Part shown: positions 1 to 11,412 of the stretch, in pieces | Layout of the letters: each line of letters opens with the position of its first letter | Position numbering within the stretch: the first letter of the stretch is position 1 | Assembly: GCA_010405405.1 (NCBI GenBank) | Contig: MU004230.1 | Span: 3,431,744-3,495,743, forward strand | DNA length: 64,000 nt | DNA from: Microthyrium microscopicum | Taxonomy: Eukaryota; Ascomycota; Dothideomycetes; Microthyriales; Microthyriaceae | Reading direction: 5' to 3' | Made by a program: the position numbers and the translations under genes | Notes under the pieces: model-generated | Database searches by the model: none | What the model saw: the letters and a program-made list of their open reading frames with translations, nothing else | What the model was told of the DNA's origin: nothing

Positions 1-1782
1 CCAATCCTAGTTCCGACGGAGACGCTTCTGGTCCTTCTCGAAATGTTAGCACTCCTGACATCAATTCTGTGCTTTACGAAGCCATGCCCGTGCCTCAATA
101 CCTAGCACATCATCCTCAAGAAGTACATCCAAATCATGCCATACCAGCTGGAATGTCGGCAGAAGTGTCTAGAAGACCTGCCCATGGGCATACACCAGAG
201 ATATTACTTGATGGGAATCATTCTGCGGAACTATTGGGAGAACCTGGCCCAGTCATTGAAGACTCTATAGAAGAATTACCTCAGCCGCGGTTTGCCAATC
301 AGCCATATCAGCGCAATGGAATACCGGAGATTACGCATTCTACAGATTCTTTGGGTCGACCAAAATCTACACATACTGCAGGTTCTGGGTCGAACTCTGA
401 AGGAGCTCGTCTAAGTCCTCATAGACCACATCTTTCAGTTGGTGGTAGTCCCTCTCCAACTGGATCACCAATGCTTCTTCCACAAGGCCATACTCAAATG
501 CGTCCCACATCCTACATCGATCTTCTTCAGACTCCCTATGCACAACAAGTGGCACCAGCTCCGAACCTAGACAATTCTTTTTTGCGATCAAATGTGGGAA
601 CAAATGCATCTTTACTTTCGGCAGTCAAAACACTGGAAATGTACCGGGCCAATGTGAAGAAGACGAACGACTCTGCCATTCAATATGAATTTGCCGTGTT
701 CCTAATTCAAACTGCCATGGATTTGGCCCCTGACCATATTGGAGCGCCAACCAAAGTAGAGTTATTGAGAGAAGCGCGTCAAATCCTCCAAAAACTCGCA
801 GATCGAAGTTATCCCTTTGCGCAATATTACCTTGGCGATGGTTATTCTTCCGGACTATTTAACAAGGGCAAAGAAGACTACGACCGCGCCTTTCCACTAT
901 TCATATCTGCGAGCAAACGAGGACACGCCGAAGCTGGATATCGCGCCGCTCTATGCTACGAGTTTGGCTGGGGTTGTCGAAAAGATTACGCAAAAGCTGC
1001 CAAATTCTATGAAACAGCCGCTGCCAAAAACCATCCTGGTGCAGCAACACGTCTAGGCCTAGCATGCATTCACAATGACATGGGGCTCATCAATCAATAT
1101 CGTCAAGGTGTCAAGTGGCTCAAACGCGCAGCAGAATCGGCAGATGCGCAGTACAATGCGGCACCATATGAACTTGCGAAGCTACACGAGAATGGGTTTG
1201 GCGATGATATTTTCAAAGATCCACAATATTCTGCCCAGCTGTACACTCAGTCAGCAAACTTGGGCCATGCAGATGCAAACCTAGTCATGGGCAAGGCTTA
1301 CGAGCATGGCCTTCTTGGTTGTCCGCAAGATGCTGGACTGAGCATCCATTTCTACACAGCCGCAGCGCAAGCAGGCGAAGTTGAAGGTATGATGGCTCTT
1401 TGCGCCTGGTATCTTTTCGGCGCAGAACCAGTCCTGGAGCAAAATGAAAGCGAAGCATTTGAGTGGGCCAAGCAAGCCGCAGACCAAGGTAAGCCATATC
1501 CATAACCTTCCACCTTCCGCGAAGAAGAATGATGCTAACATGTCTTCTAAAACAGGATTTGCCAAGGCAGAGTATGCCGTAGGTTATTTCAAAGAAGCTG
1601 GCATCGGCTGTAAGCAAGACTCGCTCGAAGCAAACATGTGGTACTGGCGCGCAGCCCAACAAGGCGAAGAACGCGCTAAGCAACGAATGGCAGCCATCAA
1701 TTCGGCAGTATCGGGCGGCTCGACTGCTTCGACGGACGCGACGAAGAGTTCAAAGAAGAGTTTTCTTTCAAAGCTGAGATAG
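1..1782 (+). CDS. SKT5: Sel1-repeat chitin synthase regulator, SKT5/Chs4-like (5' partial)
   Basis: The frame is open from base 3, so the start lies outside the window. Exon 1 runs to 1488, a 67-nt intron spans 1489-1555 (GTAAGC donor, TGCTAACA branch, ACAG acceptor), and exon 2 ends with the stop at 1782. Roughly the first 190 visible residues are Ser/Pro/His-rich and probably disordered; the rest (about nt 640-1700) is a tandem array of Sel1-like TPR repeats with recurring A-x-Y-x-LG and G-x-G-C-x-x-D patterns. This is the layout of Skt5/Chs4, which activates and localises chitin synthase III at the plasma membrane and septum. Odd point: the protein ends KKSFLSKLR, so it lacks the C-terminal CaaX prenylation box of yeast Skt5. 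It could instead be a Skt5/Shc1 paralogue. Family confident; orthology less so. Confidence 0.85.
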
Positions 1783-3542
1783 CAACTTGGCTGGAAGACT
1801 ATGGAGCTGGACCTCAAGTACCTCGAAGTCGAATTTGGATGATGAAGAATATGCCCCCACGATGAGAATAGAATTGGCTGTCGCGAGCAATGGAAGACTG
1901 CTGCAAGATGAAGCCACAATGGGGAATTTGACCGGATTGAAATCAAAAAGCATTATTGGCACGCAAGCGTTAGGACAAGCTCTGAAAGATTGTTGATGTG
2001 ATTCTTATCTTCTCTCTCATCACTTTCCTCTATCATCTTTGGAGCTTCTTCCTATTCTGCAAGCGAGGACGCATTTGTCAGAGGTCACTCTATCCTCCCC
2101 CATTTTTCTGCATATTTTTCCCAGAGCGAAACTCAACACTAACATCAACCATTTACACACCTATACCTCCTGATGCGTTTCTTGCTTGTTCAGATCTTTT
2201 CTTTTCATGTGTTTTCGACTTGGATTTCCTGGGTTACAAAGACATCCCCTTTTGCATGGTTCTCTGCATTGCTTTTTTCTCTCGACATTCGCGATATGCA
2301 TTCAATGACTGAATCTGTTTGCACACTTAACCGCTGGTCATTGACTGTACTAGGCATCATGTTAAGCTAATTTCTAAAGACCAATGTTAAACGTCACTCT
2401 AATACCGCACTTTGTAGGCCACTTCTTTCTGGCACTGACATGATTGAAATAAGATAAAGCTGTGCGATATCAGACATTTGTGGGGCAATTGAAGGCTTTG
2501 GACAAATTGACGCGGGATTCTCAATGGTACACTATGAGGGTCTATCTCGGGGAAATATCAAGGGCAATGTTTACGACACCACCTAGCGATAGCTGGACGT
2601 GCGATAGAGTATTGTATGACTGTTCAGGGTGCCAGCAAACATCATGCTGGATCCCTGGCTCTGATTGATCGAGCCCAAGAGTTAACATGTATCAATGGAA
2701 ACTCATTACCAACGGCATCGGGTCACCAGCATAAGGAGCAATTTGACATATGCATGTACCGTCCCAAAAGGGATAATGCTGTACACTCGAAGCAACGACA
2801 TCTCTTCCTCAGATTTAACATCCGACATAAATATTTCACACTCCGAATGTATCTCAAGCAGAAACATATCACAAATTGCACCATCGACGAAAATTCTTTG
2901 CCTTGCCAATATCAAACTCTTCAAAGAATTCTCCGTTCCTTATCAATTGGCCACTGCAGTCGTCAGACTCGTCACTTTTAGTTTCAGGTCCCAACCAGAC
3001 AAGCTCCGAAGCATGCATGCCGCGTCTAGCCGACCTGACCGTTTTTCTTATCAATATTTGTACATACAGAACCACAATGCGTAGGGCGCATGATCTATCT
3101 TTGCGAATTCGGTGTCTAAATGTACATGCGAGCTCGGAGTTGTATGCTAGATAGGCGGCAAAGTCGGTTCCTTTAGTTAGGTGTGCCTGGGAATCAATGG
3201 CAAGCAGCGGTTGCGATTGGAGCACACGGTTGACTCTTCTTCTGCACAAGAGCTATCATTTGGCGGTGGAGAAGTAGAGTGGATATTGGGATTTGGTAAA
3301 TGCTATTTAAGTTCCTGGTGCTTTTGGAAAGATAGTGTTGTTACTTATATACTCACATTTCTATTGTTGTTTGTTCAAGATCATTCAGTGGTACCACAGT
3401 ACCCCTTTTTCAATATTTGATATTTGCATTCCACACCATTGTTATACAACCTTTATCAGTTTGCTAGACTACAATATCTAGGAATCACAATCATATATTC
3501 CTCTCTCCACCTCTATTGTTCTTACTTTTCATATCGCTCACA
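1783..3542. other. Intergenic, 3' UTR of the Sel1 gene and promoter of the aminotransferase gene
   Basis: Pyrimidine-rich tracts near 2010-2200 and 3480-3530 fit UTR or promoter sequence. Only short overlapping open frames without family motifs are present. I see no gene. Confidence 0.6.
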
Positions 3543-5241
3543 ATGGCTCCTCCCGCCGCCATCGAAGTCGAGGCCATGACCGACACTCAAAGCATCTCCC
3601 AATCTACACCCACCACCTTCCCTCACAAAACCGAAAGCTTTTACCGTCGCCGCGCTCCCACCGACAACGAACCAAAGTCACAATGGGGTACCGCCGCTCC
3701 AGCAACCAGCGCCCAGTTCAAACACTCCAGCACCAAAGGCAAGCCCCTCGCCCGCCGCTGGGACGACCTTCTCACGCCCGAAACAAAAGCCCGCAAAGGC
3801 AGCACCCTCAAAGCCGCCGCCGGCTTCCTCTCCCGCCCAGGAATCGTCTCGCTAGGCGGCGGTCTACCAAGCAGCAGCTACTTCCCCTTCGCGCAGCTCT
3901 CCGTCACAGTCCCAGCACCTGGCGCATTCAGTGAGCGCGAAACATCACAAAGCGGCGTACAGTTGAGCGCAGACAAACATAGTCTGCAGACGGGGCAGAG
4001 TATCTTCGATATTAGCACGGGTCTCAACTACGGCCAGGGCCATGGCGCCGCACAACTCCTCCGCTGGGTCACAGAACACACTGAACTCGTGCATGCGCCG
4101 CCGTATGCAGACTGGGGCTGTAATTTGACCATCGGGAGTACGAGCGCTATCGATATGGCGCTGCGGATGTTTTGTGCGCCTGGCGATGCGGTGTTGGCGG
4201 AAGCATATACGTTTCCCACATTCGTCGAGGCGAGCCGGCCCATGGGTTTAAGAACCGTGGGTGTGCCAATGGACGAGCAAGGCCTGGAACCCGGCGCGGT
4301 AGATGGGATTTTGGAGCACTGGAATCCAGCTGCACATGGCGGAGCGCGGAAACCAAGAGTGCTGTATACTGTGCCGACGGGGCAGAATCCGACTGGCGCG
4401 ACGATGGGTGAGGAGCGAAGGAGGATGATTTATGAGGTGTGTTGTAAGCATGATGTGTACATTCTCGAGGACGAGCCGTACTATTTTCTGCAATTGCCGA
4501 CATACGATGCGGATGCTACGACGCAGACTGAAAAAGCGTCGAGTCATGCTGATTTCTTGGCGGGGTTGATACCGAGCTTTCTTTCGATGGATGTACAGGG
4601 ACGGGTGATGCGGATGGACAGCTTTTCCAAGGTCATTGCGCCGGGTAGTCGGGTGGGTTGGGTGACGGGGTCAGAGCAGATTATGGAGCGTTACAAGACA
4701 CATGTGGACTGCAGTACGCAAGGACCAAGCGGATTCAGTCAGATTGTGCTCTTCAAGTTGTTGGAGGAGCATTGGGGACATGGTGGATACTTGGATTGGT
4801 GCAAGTATATTCGGTCCGAGTATACTGAGCGACGGGATGTGATTGTGAGGGCGTGCGAGAAGCATTTGCCTAGAGATATTGTGAGCTGGGTGGCGCCAAA
4901 GGCAGGCATGTTTGTAAGTTTTGTTCGCTGATCTTGGAACCTGCTTTATACTAACTGCTTTATAGCACTGGATGAAAGTTGATTGGAAGAAACATCCGTT
5001 GGCTGCTTCTTGGACACACCAGGAAATTGAGGAGCAGATATTCATGGCGGGCGTTGATCATGGCTCGTTAGTAACCTGTGGTAGTTGGTTCTACGCAGAT
5101 GACGATGTAGAAGAAGAGCAAATGTTCTTCCGAGCTACATACGCAGCAGCTCCATTTGATCAGATTGATCTTGCTATTCAAAGATTCGGCGAAGCACTTC
5201 GAGATGTATTCGGGCTGCAAAACCAGATTGAGGAGCTGTGA
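3543..5241 (+). CDS. ARO8: Aromatic-amino-acid / 2-aminoadipate aminotransferase, Aro8-like
   Basis: Fold-type I PLP aminotransferase of 548 residues, close to yeast Aro8 (500). Exon 1 is 3543-4913, the intron 4914-4965 (GTAAGT, TACTAAC branch, TAG), exon 2 4966-5241; both exons are in phase 0. The ATG at 3543 (context CACAATGGC) is preferred over in-frame non-ATG codons upstream. Visible landmarks are the early IVSLGGGLPSS segment, PTGQNPTG, LEDEPYYF and the PLP lysine in DSFSKVIAPGSRVG (about K363). Such enzymes transaminate Phe, Tyr, Trp, kynurenine or 2-aminoadipate with 2-oxoglutarate, in aromatic amino-acid turnover and lysine synthesis. The exact substrate cannot be read from sequence. 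Confidence 0.9.
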
Positions 5242-5413
5242 AGACAGAGAAAGCGACCGGACTGTTAATGAGTAAATATTTTCATGATTCAACTCTTTAC
5301 AAAGAGCAAAATAGATCAATTGCATATCGGAGGCCTTTCATTTGCCTCTGCTTTTTCTTCAACGCCAGAACCTTCCTTTTCCCGCTATAAGTACAATGTT
5401 GTAATGTGATGAT

Positions 5414-5986
5414 CTAATTGATAAAGTTGACACAGAAGAAGTGAAGTATTAAGCTTCCAAAGATGTAATCCGCAAACGCACTAAGATGATTAGAGTATAT
5501 CCAAGTAAGGGAAGCGTATGTTACGTACCGTTCGGTAGATACAGATTTGAATTCTGAAGCGTTTTCAGGGTTCGTTTGCATTCTCAAGCTGGCCGTGAGG
5601 ACGAATTGACCAACAGTTGCGCTGAAACCGGAGAGGAAGGCGTTGAATGGCTGTACAGTTGGTCAGCAATGGATTCATATGTCATGCAATACTTTCGTGC
5701 TGCGTCTCCTTCTCTCTCTGCAATGAAGTAAATGCAGAGTTTAAGGGGCAGGACTTACAAAGTTACCACCAATGAGACAGTAGAGGAATTGTAAGGCGCC
5801 GACGACAACCAAGAAGACCATGAATGTGTCAATCAGCTTGACTCTCTGGGGAGTCTGCTCGACATAGTTGTTGTATAAATGTTGTACGATTTGCGACACG
5901 TCGTTGGTTTTGCGGATGTTGGTAGAGTTTGTGGTGGAGGAAGGGGCGGAGGGAGTGGATGACTTTGCTCTTTTTGGTGGTGCCAT
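5414..5986 (-). CDS. OST2: Oligosaccharyltransferase subunit OST2 (DAD1 family)
   Basis: Three exons, 5986-5759, 5650-5529 and 5480-5414, join without breaking frame to 138 residues. The conserved block from residue 31 (QHLYNNYVEQTPQRVKLIDT) is diagnostic of DAD1/Ost2, a small subunit of the ER oligosaccharyltransferase that transfers the lipid-linked glycan to Asn in N-glycosylation. Hydrophobic segments are at about residues 52-72, 80-101 and 120-138, and the C-terminus HFFCVNFIN is typical of fungal Ost2. The MAPPKR start is chosen over an in-frame ATG 13 codons upstream because the start MAPP fits the family. Divergent from the TMEM14 gene. Confidence 0.95.
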
Positions 5987-6314
5987 TATGGAGATAATGA
6001 GCGTGATGGATGGGCAATCGATCAAGTTGATTGGGATGCGTGATGGTAGATTTGGTGATAGATTTGTTGCGTTTAGGAGATGGTGTTGAGGCCAGACATC
6101 AAAATATATGCCAAGACTTTGAGGTTGAGCTTGGACCTTTCTAGGAGAGCCGCATCATCATTCCATTGTCTCTCCTCGCAGAGTCGTTACAAGTGATCGA
6201 CTCATGAACCAAACATTGAACCAACCTCTTGTCTGACCACTTGGCCTCTTCCGTTTTCTCTTTAAATCTCACTTCAACAATTCAAATCATCAGAAAGCAC
6301 CGAACCCCTTCATT
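5987..6314. promoter_or_regulatory. Divergent promoter of OST2 and the TMEM14 gene
   Basis: This 328-bp gap separates the two start codons and must hold both promoters. CT-rich stretches (6160-6260) lie before the TMEM14 start. No defined factor site is claimed. Confidence 0.6.
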
Positions 6315-6855
6315 ATGGTAAGTTCACGCTGTGTGCATTCGTTCTTGAGAGCTATTTGAACGATCAATTGGACGGAACTGCTGTCGGCAGGCGAAACAAC
6401 ACATGTTTACTGCTTCATTTAATGTTCCGATCGCCATGATTTGATTTGTGTTTATCGCGAAGTCTTAGCTAAAAGCTAACAATACATAGTCTCTTGATCA
6501 AATCGCATATGCTCTTGGCGCCATCACCGCAGGCGGCGGAATCACTGGCTACGTTCGCACCGGCTCCATCCCATCTGTCGCTGCCGGTTGCACCGTGGGA
6601 TTCCTCGTATGAACCATCCGTCTCCAGACTACCAGCTCAATCTCTAATCATGTCCAGTATATCATCAGCGCATACCGTCTCCAAAACAATCAGCCATATG
6701 CCATTGAGCTAGGCCTTCTTGCATCTGTTCTTCTTGCCGGATCCTCAATCCCAAGAGCCATCAGATCCAAGAAGCCATTGCCTTCTGGTCTCAGTGTGCT
6801 TGCGCTTGTCGGTCTCTACAACTTTGGGTTGGCCTTCCAGAGAGGATCGGCATAG
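6315..6855 (+). CDS. TMEM14 family small membrane protein
   Basis: Assembled from three exons: the ATG alone (6315-6317), 6490-6606 and 6658-6855, giving 105 residues, the usual TMEM14 length. Introns are 6318-6489 (GTAAGT...TAG, 172 nt) and 6607-6657 (GTATGA...CAG). The protein begins MSLDQIAYALGAITAGGG, has a GYVRTGSIPSVAAG segment and ends with GLYNFGLAFQRGSA; four hydrophobic helices are visible. Family members (human TMEM14A/C) are mitochondrial membrane proteins, TMEM14C being linked to porphyrin transport; the fungal role is not established. The one-codon first exon makes this gene easy to miss. Confidence 0.9.
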
Positions 6856-6976
6856 GTGAAAAATGTTATGTAGCGGCGCAATATGGTCGAATGAAACGCA
6901 ATCCAATAACCATCAATCTCAGTGCTACCCATTTAGACTGTGAGTCGTGACTCGTTCAAGATTGTCGGCAACCCGC

Positions 6977-7422
6977 TCAAGAGTTGAGAAGCTTGTTGCG
7001 CTTCTCTCTTCGTCTTATCCGATCGACTCGCTTTTGATGCATTTTCTCCGCCATTTTTTCAAATCGCTCCTTTTCGGCTTTCGCTTCTCGTCGATCCTTG
7101 ATTCCTTGAATCCATCTCTGTATACAAATTAGCATATAGCCCCGATGGGGCGCCAGTGCCACAAACCTGTCGTTGTTCCTCCTTCTCATCCTTCATCTCT
7201 TTTTCAATGGCCTTGACTGCTTGTATTTGTTTCCGGTCTTCCATGCGTTTGGCGAATGTTGAGTTTCCTGCTTTGGGACGAAAGGCTCTCTTGGTATCAT
7301 GCCAATTTTTGCCTGTAGGTATTAGTTGAGAGTTACGCGAACAGTCAGATAATGTTGGTACCATTTTTGCGCAAACCCTGTTGGGCGGCGCTTGGTGCTT
7401 TTTCGGTATCAGCAGTACTCAT
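6977..7422 (-). CDS. CGR1: rRNA-processing protein CGR1
   Basis: Exons 7422-7362, 7312-7167 and 7117-6977 join to 115 residues. The protein is extremely basic and predicted coiled coil, with the family signatures [14 protein letters not shown] near the start, [13 protein letters not shown] in the middle and [18 protein letters not shown] at the end. Cgr1 is a nucleolar protein needed for pre-60S rRNA processing; yeast Cgr1 is 120 residues. The last intron carries a GCTAAT branch and ACAG acceptor. The gene converges on TMEM14 (121 bp apart) and diverges from the carrier gene. Confidence 0.93.
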
Positions 7423-7874
7423 GGTGAAGTATTTGCTCGTAGAACGACAAGCGATAGTAAAGGACCAAGGAAGAAGGTTATGCAGTAGGGATTATGCAGA
7501 ACGAGGAAGAGTCGGAGGGTTGAGTCTTGGAAGTTGAAAGGTGGGTTCGAAAATTTGAGGATTTGACAGCAGCACAAATAGCCCCACACTTTTTTTGACA
7601 CCTCCCAGGGCCCATTCCGCATTTTCTCTCCAAACACAGCTCAAGACTTGCCAATAAAAATTCTACATCTACACCTACGCCCTTTTGCCGTCCGACCTCG
7701 CTGAATTTTCACCACCATGCAATGACTCCCCGAGAGCATTTTAATTCACCACGTCGCTGTCCTCTGACGCGTACCTTCATATCTACCACACTTGCGATGC
7801 GCCCTCGCTAACACCAACCCCTCTACTTTCCTCCTGTCTGAAATCTGGAGCTGCTGTCCGAAGCCGGCGTGTTG
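7423..7874. promoter_or_regulatory. Divergent promoter of CGR1 and the mitochondrial carrier
   Basis: A 452-bp gap between opposite start codons. Pyrimidine-rich runs on the + strand (7660-7850) resemble the CT-rich leaders of fungal promoters. Nothing more specific is visible. Confidence 0.55.
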
Positions 7875-8916
7875 ATGGCACACTCCAATTCACAAAATAC
7901 TACTGAGCAGAATCCCTTGGTTACTCTCTCCGACAATGGTATAGCTTCCAATAAAGATGTCGCCTTCAATTCTGGCGCCAATGTCGCGAAAGATATCGTC
8001 TTTGGATCTATTGCTGGAGTCGTCGGCAAGGTCATTGAATTTCCATTCGACACCATAAAAGTCAGATTGCAATCACAGCCAGACACTCTGCCTTTACGAT
8101 ACTCGGGACCATTGGATTGTTTCAGGCAATCTTTGCGACAAGATGGAATTGCTGGCCTTTACAGAGGTATAAGCCCTCCATTGTTTGGAGCGGCGGTGGA
8201 GACTAGCAGTCTCTTTTTCAGCGTATGTTATCACTAGCAAGCACGAACCAGCAAGATCTAACCACGAACAGTACAATCTTGCTCAAGGAGCACTTCGTTC
8301 TGCCTTCTATCCAACCCAAGACCTTCCTTTCGCCGCTCTGGGCTTCTGTGGAGCAATCTCTGGAGCCTTCACGTCGATCCTCCTCACCCCAATCGAGCTG
8401 GTCAAATGCAAAATGCAAGTGCCTGCTATTCAATCGCACGGCGAATGGCGAGCTCCAACTGTCACATCCGTCATTGCTTCAGTATATAAACATCAAGGCA
8501 TAATGGGATTGTGGCATGGTCAAATGGGTACACTCATACGAGAGACTGGTGGATCAGCTGCTTGGTTTGGAAGTTATGAAGGTCTAAAGATCCTCATGCG
8601 CCGTCAAAATCCCAAGATCAAGAGTGATGATGACTTACCATTACTGAGTAAGATGCTGGCTGGAGCAGTCGCCGGCATGTCGTACAACTTCATATTCTAC
8701 CCAGCAGACACGATAAAGTCACGTATGCAAACGGAAGATGTCAGTCAAGTTTCCAAGACTGGACAGCGGACATTTTGGAGCGTCGCAAGAGCTACATGGA
8801 GTCATCATGGTCTGGCAGGACTATACAGAGGGTGTGGAATCACGGTATTCAGAGCAGCACCAAGTTCTGCATTCATTTTCACTATTTACGAAGCATTGAA
8901 AAAGCAATTTCCATGA
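7875..8916 (+). CDS. arg-13: Mitochondrial amino-acid (ornithine) carrier, ARG-13/Ort1-like
   Basis: Two exons, 7875-8222 and 8272-8916, with a 49-nt intron, encode 330 residues. Three mitochondrial-carrier repeats are visible with signatures [20 protein letters not shown] and [10 protein letters not shown], each followed by a GLYRG/GLWHG-type motif, so this is an SLC25-family inner-membrane transporter with six helices. The sequence pattern (early [26 protein letters not shown] in repeat 2, [12 protein letters not shown] at the end) matches the ARG-13/Ort1/ARG11 group that exchanges ornithine for arginine biosynthesis. Substrate is by family resemblance. The start at 7875 is the first in-frame ATG. 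Confidence 0.88.
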
Positions 8917-9315
8917 AAAAGTTCTGGTACGAAGGATGTTCTGCATTGCGAGGCGTTTGGTTATACCATTGCATAGGAACTAGACATGAACAAATAGACG
9001 ATTGGACTTTTTAACGACCAATACACCAATATCAATGATCTAAAAGCGTGATAATAGCAAAATGTAAACATGACTCTTTTATATGCGTCTTCACATGCTA
9101 GTTTGGTGAAGCTTGTGACATCAAGACCCCTGCCATGACCAGCTGTTTGTGCTCATTTCTGCCCTCGGGTCAAAGGCTACCCCCAACCATTGCTCCCACA
9201 ACCTGACGATACTACTCACAACCTAACATCTACATTCTCTTATCCTTTTCAAGGCCATTTGGAGGACATCTCTGCTTCTTCACGATTGACGCTGTCCCTC
9301 TCCGCCCTCATCTCA

Positions 9316-9386
<71 letters not shown>

Positions 9387-9679
9387 CTTTGCGCGTGACA
9401 TCATCCAGATCAACTTGCCGAGGAAGTTTACCGTCCACTTGCACCCTGCATATGTTTGTAAATTGCCGTTTACAGCTCCGAATCCTATAAAAATTTCTCG
9501 GCCCGACGTTGTAGCTATCCCTCAGACGCATCTTATAGTATTGGGAGTTAGAGAAGAGCTGGGATACCACGTTGTTTCAGGTCGCGTGCTGAATATAGAG
9601 CCATACAACTCCACGTGGAAAGGAAGAAGGAACGAACAAGATACGCGTAACTTCAATCAATTGCGACATATACATCAAG
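8917..9679. other. Intergenic with a poly-C tract
   Basis: It holds the 3' UTR of the carrier gene and the promoter of PXMP4. Apart from the homopolymer listed separately, I see nothing. Confidence 0.6.
9320..9385. repeat. 66-nt uninterrupted poly-C tract
   Basis: Sixty-six consecutive C residues on the + strand, preceded by CAACTG and followed by GCTTTGCGCG. It lies 294 bp upstream of the PXMP4 start. The G-rich minus strand could in principle form quadruplex or other non-B structure. Length in the real genome may differ, since such runs are hard to sequence and assemble. Confidence 0.95.
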
Positions 9680-10504
9680 ATGAGCAACCTAGTGAAAAGC
9701 GTAGAGAGCGCTCTCACCGAATTCATACTCGATCCAGCCAACCATGAATTCCTTACTCTCGTCAAAGGAGTCCGCAATGGCATCGTCTACGGCAGCAAAG
9801 TCCGCTTTCCACACGCCCTCGTGTACGTCCCATACAGCATATTTCCCCTCCAAATGTGGCATTGCTAACATCTCACCTCCAGCATGATATTCCTCTTCCG
9901 CTCCGGAACGTAAGTAACATCCACAGCAACCCTGTCCAACCCCACTGACAAACCAAACTCAGCATCCGCCAAAAGATCTGGCTCATCTTCAAAGCCACCC
10001 GCCAACACGCCCGCAACCTCGGCCTCTTCGCCCTCCTCTACAAATCCACCCTCATGCTCCTCCGCCGCTCCGCCCCAGACCTCAAACAACGGCCCCTCGA
10101 CCCCTTCCTCGCCGGTCTCCTCGGCGGCTACGTAGTCTTCGGCCGCAGCCGCAGCAGCATCAACCAGCAAATCGTAACCTACGTCTTTGCGCGCGTAGCC
10201 TTGGGGGCCGCAAAGTTGGTCACGCAGCCCGCGCCCGCGGGGGCGGGAGGACTGGTGGATAATGGGGTTAGGGAGGCGATTAGGAAGAATGCGTGGCCGG
10301 TGTTTGCGAGTGTGAGTTGGGCGAGTGTGATGTGGTTGTTTGCGACGCATCCGGATGTGGTGCAGCCGAGTTTGAGGAGTAGTATGCAGTATATGTGAGT
10401 ATTGAGTGAGAGGTTTTGTACGGGAGAAAAGCTAATGCGTTGGTAGATATGTTGATTCGGATTCGTGGGATTCGTTACGGACGTTTTTGTGGCATAATAA
10501 GTAG
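9680..10504 (+). CDS. PXMP4: Peroxisomal membrane protein 4 (PXMP4/PMP24, Tim17 superfamily)
   Basis: Four exons, 9680-9822, 9883-9909 (27 nt), 9963-10394 and 10447-10504, give 219 residues. The order of conserved blocks matches animal PXMP4: KGVRNGIVYGSKVRFPHALV, then FLFRSG, GGYVVFGRSRSSINQQI, QPSLRSSMQY and the C-terminal WDSLRTFLWHNK. The protein is a multi-spanning peroxisomal membrane protein of the Tim17/Tim22/Tim23/PMP24 superfamily, with no settled biochemical activity. Introns use GTACGT, GTAAGT and GTGAGT donors. The middle exons are unusually C-rich, perhaps from base-composition drift near the poly-C tract. Confidence 0.92.
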
Positions 10505-11412
10505 ATGGGTGGGGAATAGATCTTGCATTGGGTTTTCTTTGTATATACGATATGATATTATTGCATTATTTGATTGAGACCCTCGTGAATGAGGCTGGAT
10601 GATAAGCTTTTTGGTTGGCGTGCTTGGTACTGTGCTTGTTTGAGACTCTTTGAGAAAATAGATGCGCCGAGATTTGGAATCATACTCTTGGTTTGGTTCG
10701 GAACCTGCTATCTGGACCTTCAAGATAGTGTGTCGAATAGTGAGACAAATGATTGTGATACAAATCGAGGTCTGAGAATACAGTGACTCTAAAAATACTT
10801 GATCAATGGGAACACGAGATGCATGACATCTATTCTGTCCACCGGTTGATATCCTTCCCAATCCATCGGTGCACCGATCTCTGGTCATACCAGAGCTAAC
10901 CAAGCACGTCGTAAGTATCCCAGCAGCATGGTCCTATTGTGGTATCATTTTGTCGAATGGTTCATACCCCCTGCACTTGATTGTAGTCATGGATCTGTCT
11001 ACTAGCAGGAAGGTGATTCCTAATCCGGGCTTCACTTCTGCATTTCCTGGTATTTGGGGAAGATCACGAAGATCACTGGCATTTGATGCTAGTCTGTCAG
11101 TGTCATCGAAGATGCCGAATGCCGCTGCAATGTCAAGAAAGTACAAGGAGATTTATGATGGTCAGGTGGTGTCTATTGATATACTGCTGTAGAGTCGCAC
11201 TCATGATTCCAATCCAGGTTTTTGAGAGGACAATGCATTAAAATATTCATTCTATTCTAATATAGATAGAACATGACAGAACATGTTTATACATTACAGA
11301 TCTCGTCAAAGTTAATGCGTCAAGTTTCCTTCGAAGAGTCAGATGGACACAACCTCATCCGGAGCTTACAATAACCCCTAAAAAGGCTGTTGTCACCAAT
11401 ATTACAAGCATC
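10505..11412. other. Convergent intergenic region
   Basis: It lies between the ends of PXMP4 and the permease. Open frames of 60-140 codons exist on both strands (for example near 10869-11192) but show no motif, splice structure or good start. I see no gene. Confidence 0.55.

Noticed and set aside
1771-1782. SKL-like peroxisomal targeting signal at the end of the Sel1 protein
   Set aside because: The protein ends SKLR, so SKL is not terminal.
9190-9747. Open frame with a long polyproline run
   Set aside because: It is produced by reading through the poly-C tract; no ATG-based, motif-bearing protein exists there and it overlaps the PXMP4 start in another frame. The opposite-strand poly-Gly frame is the same artefact.
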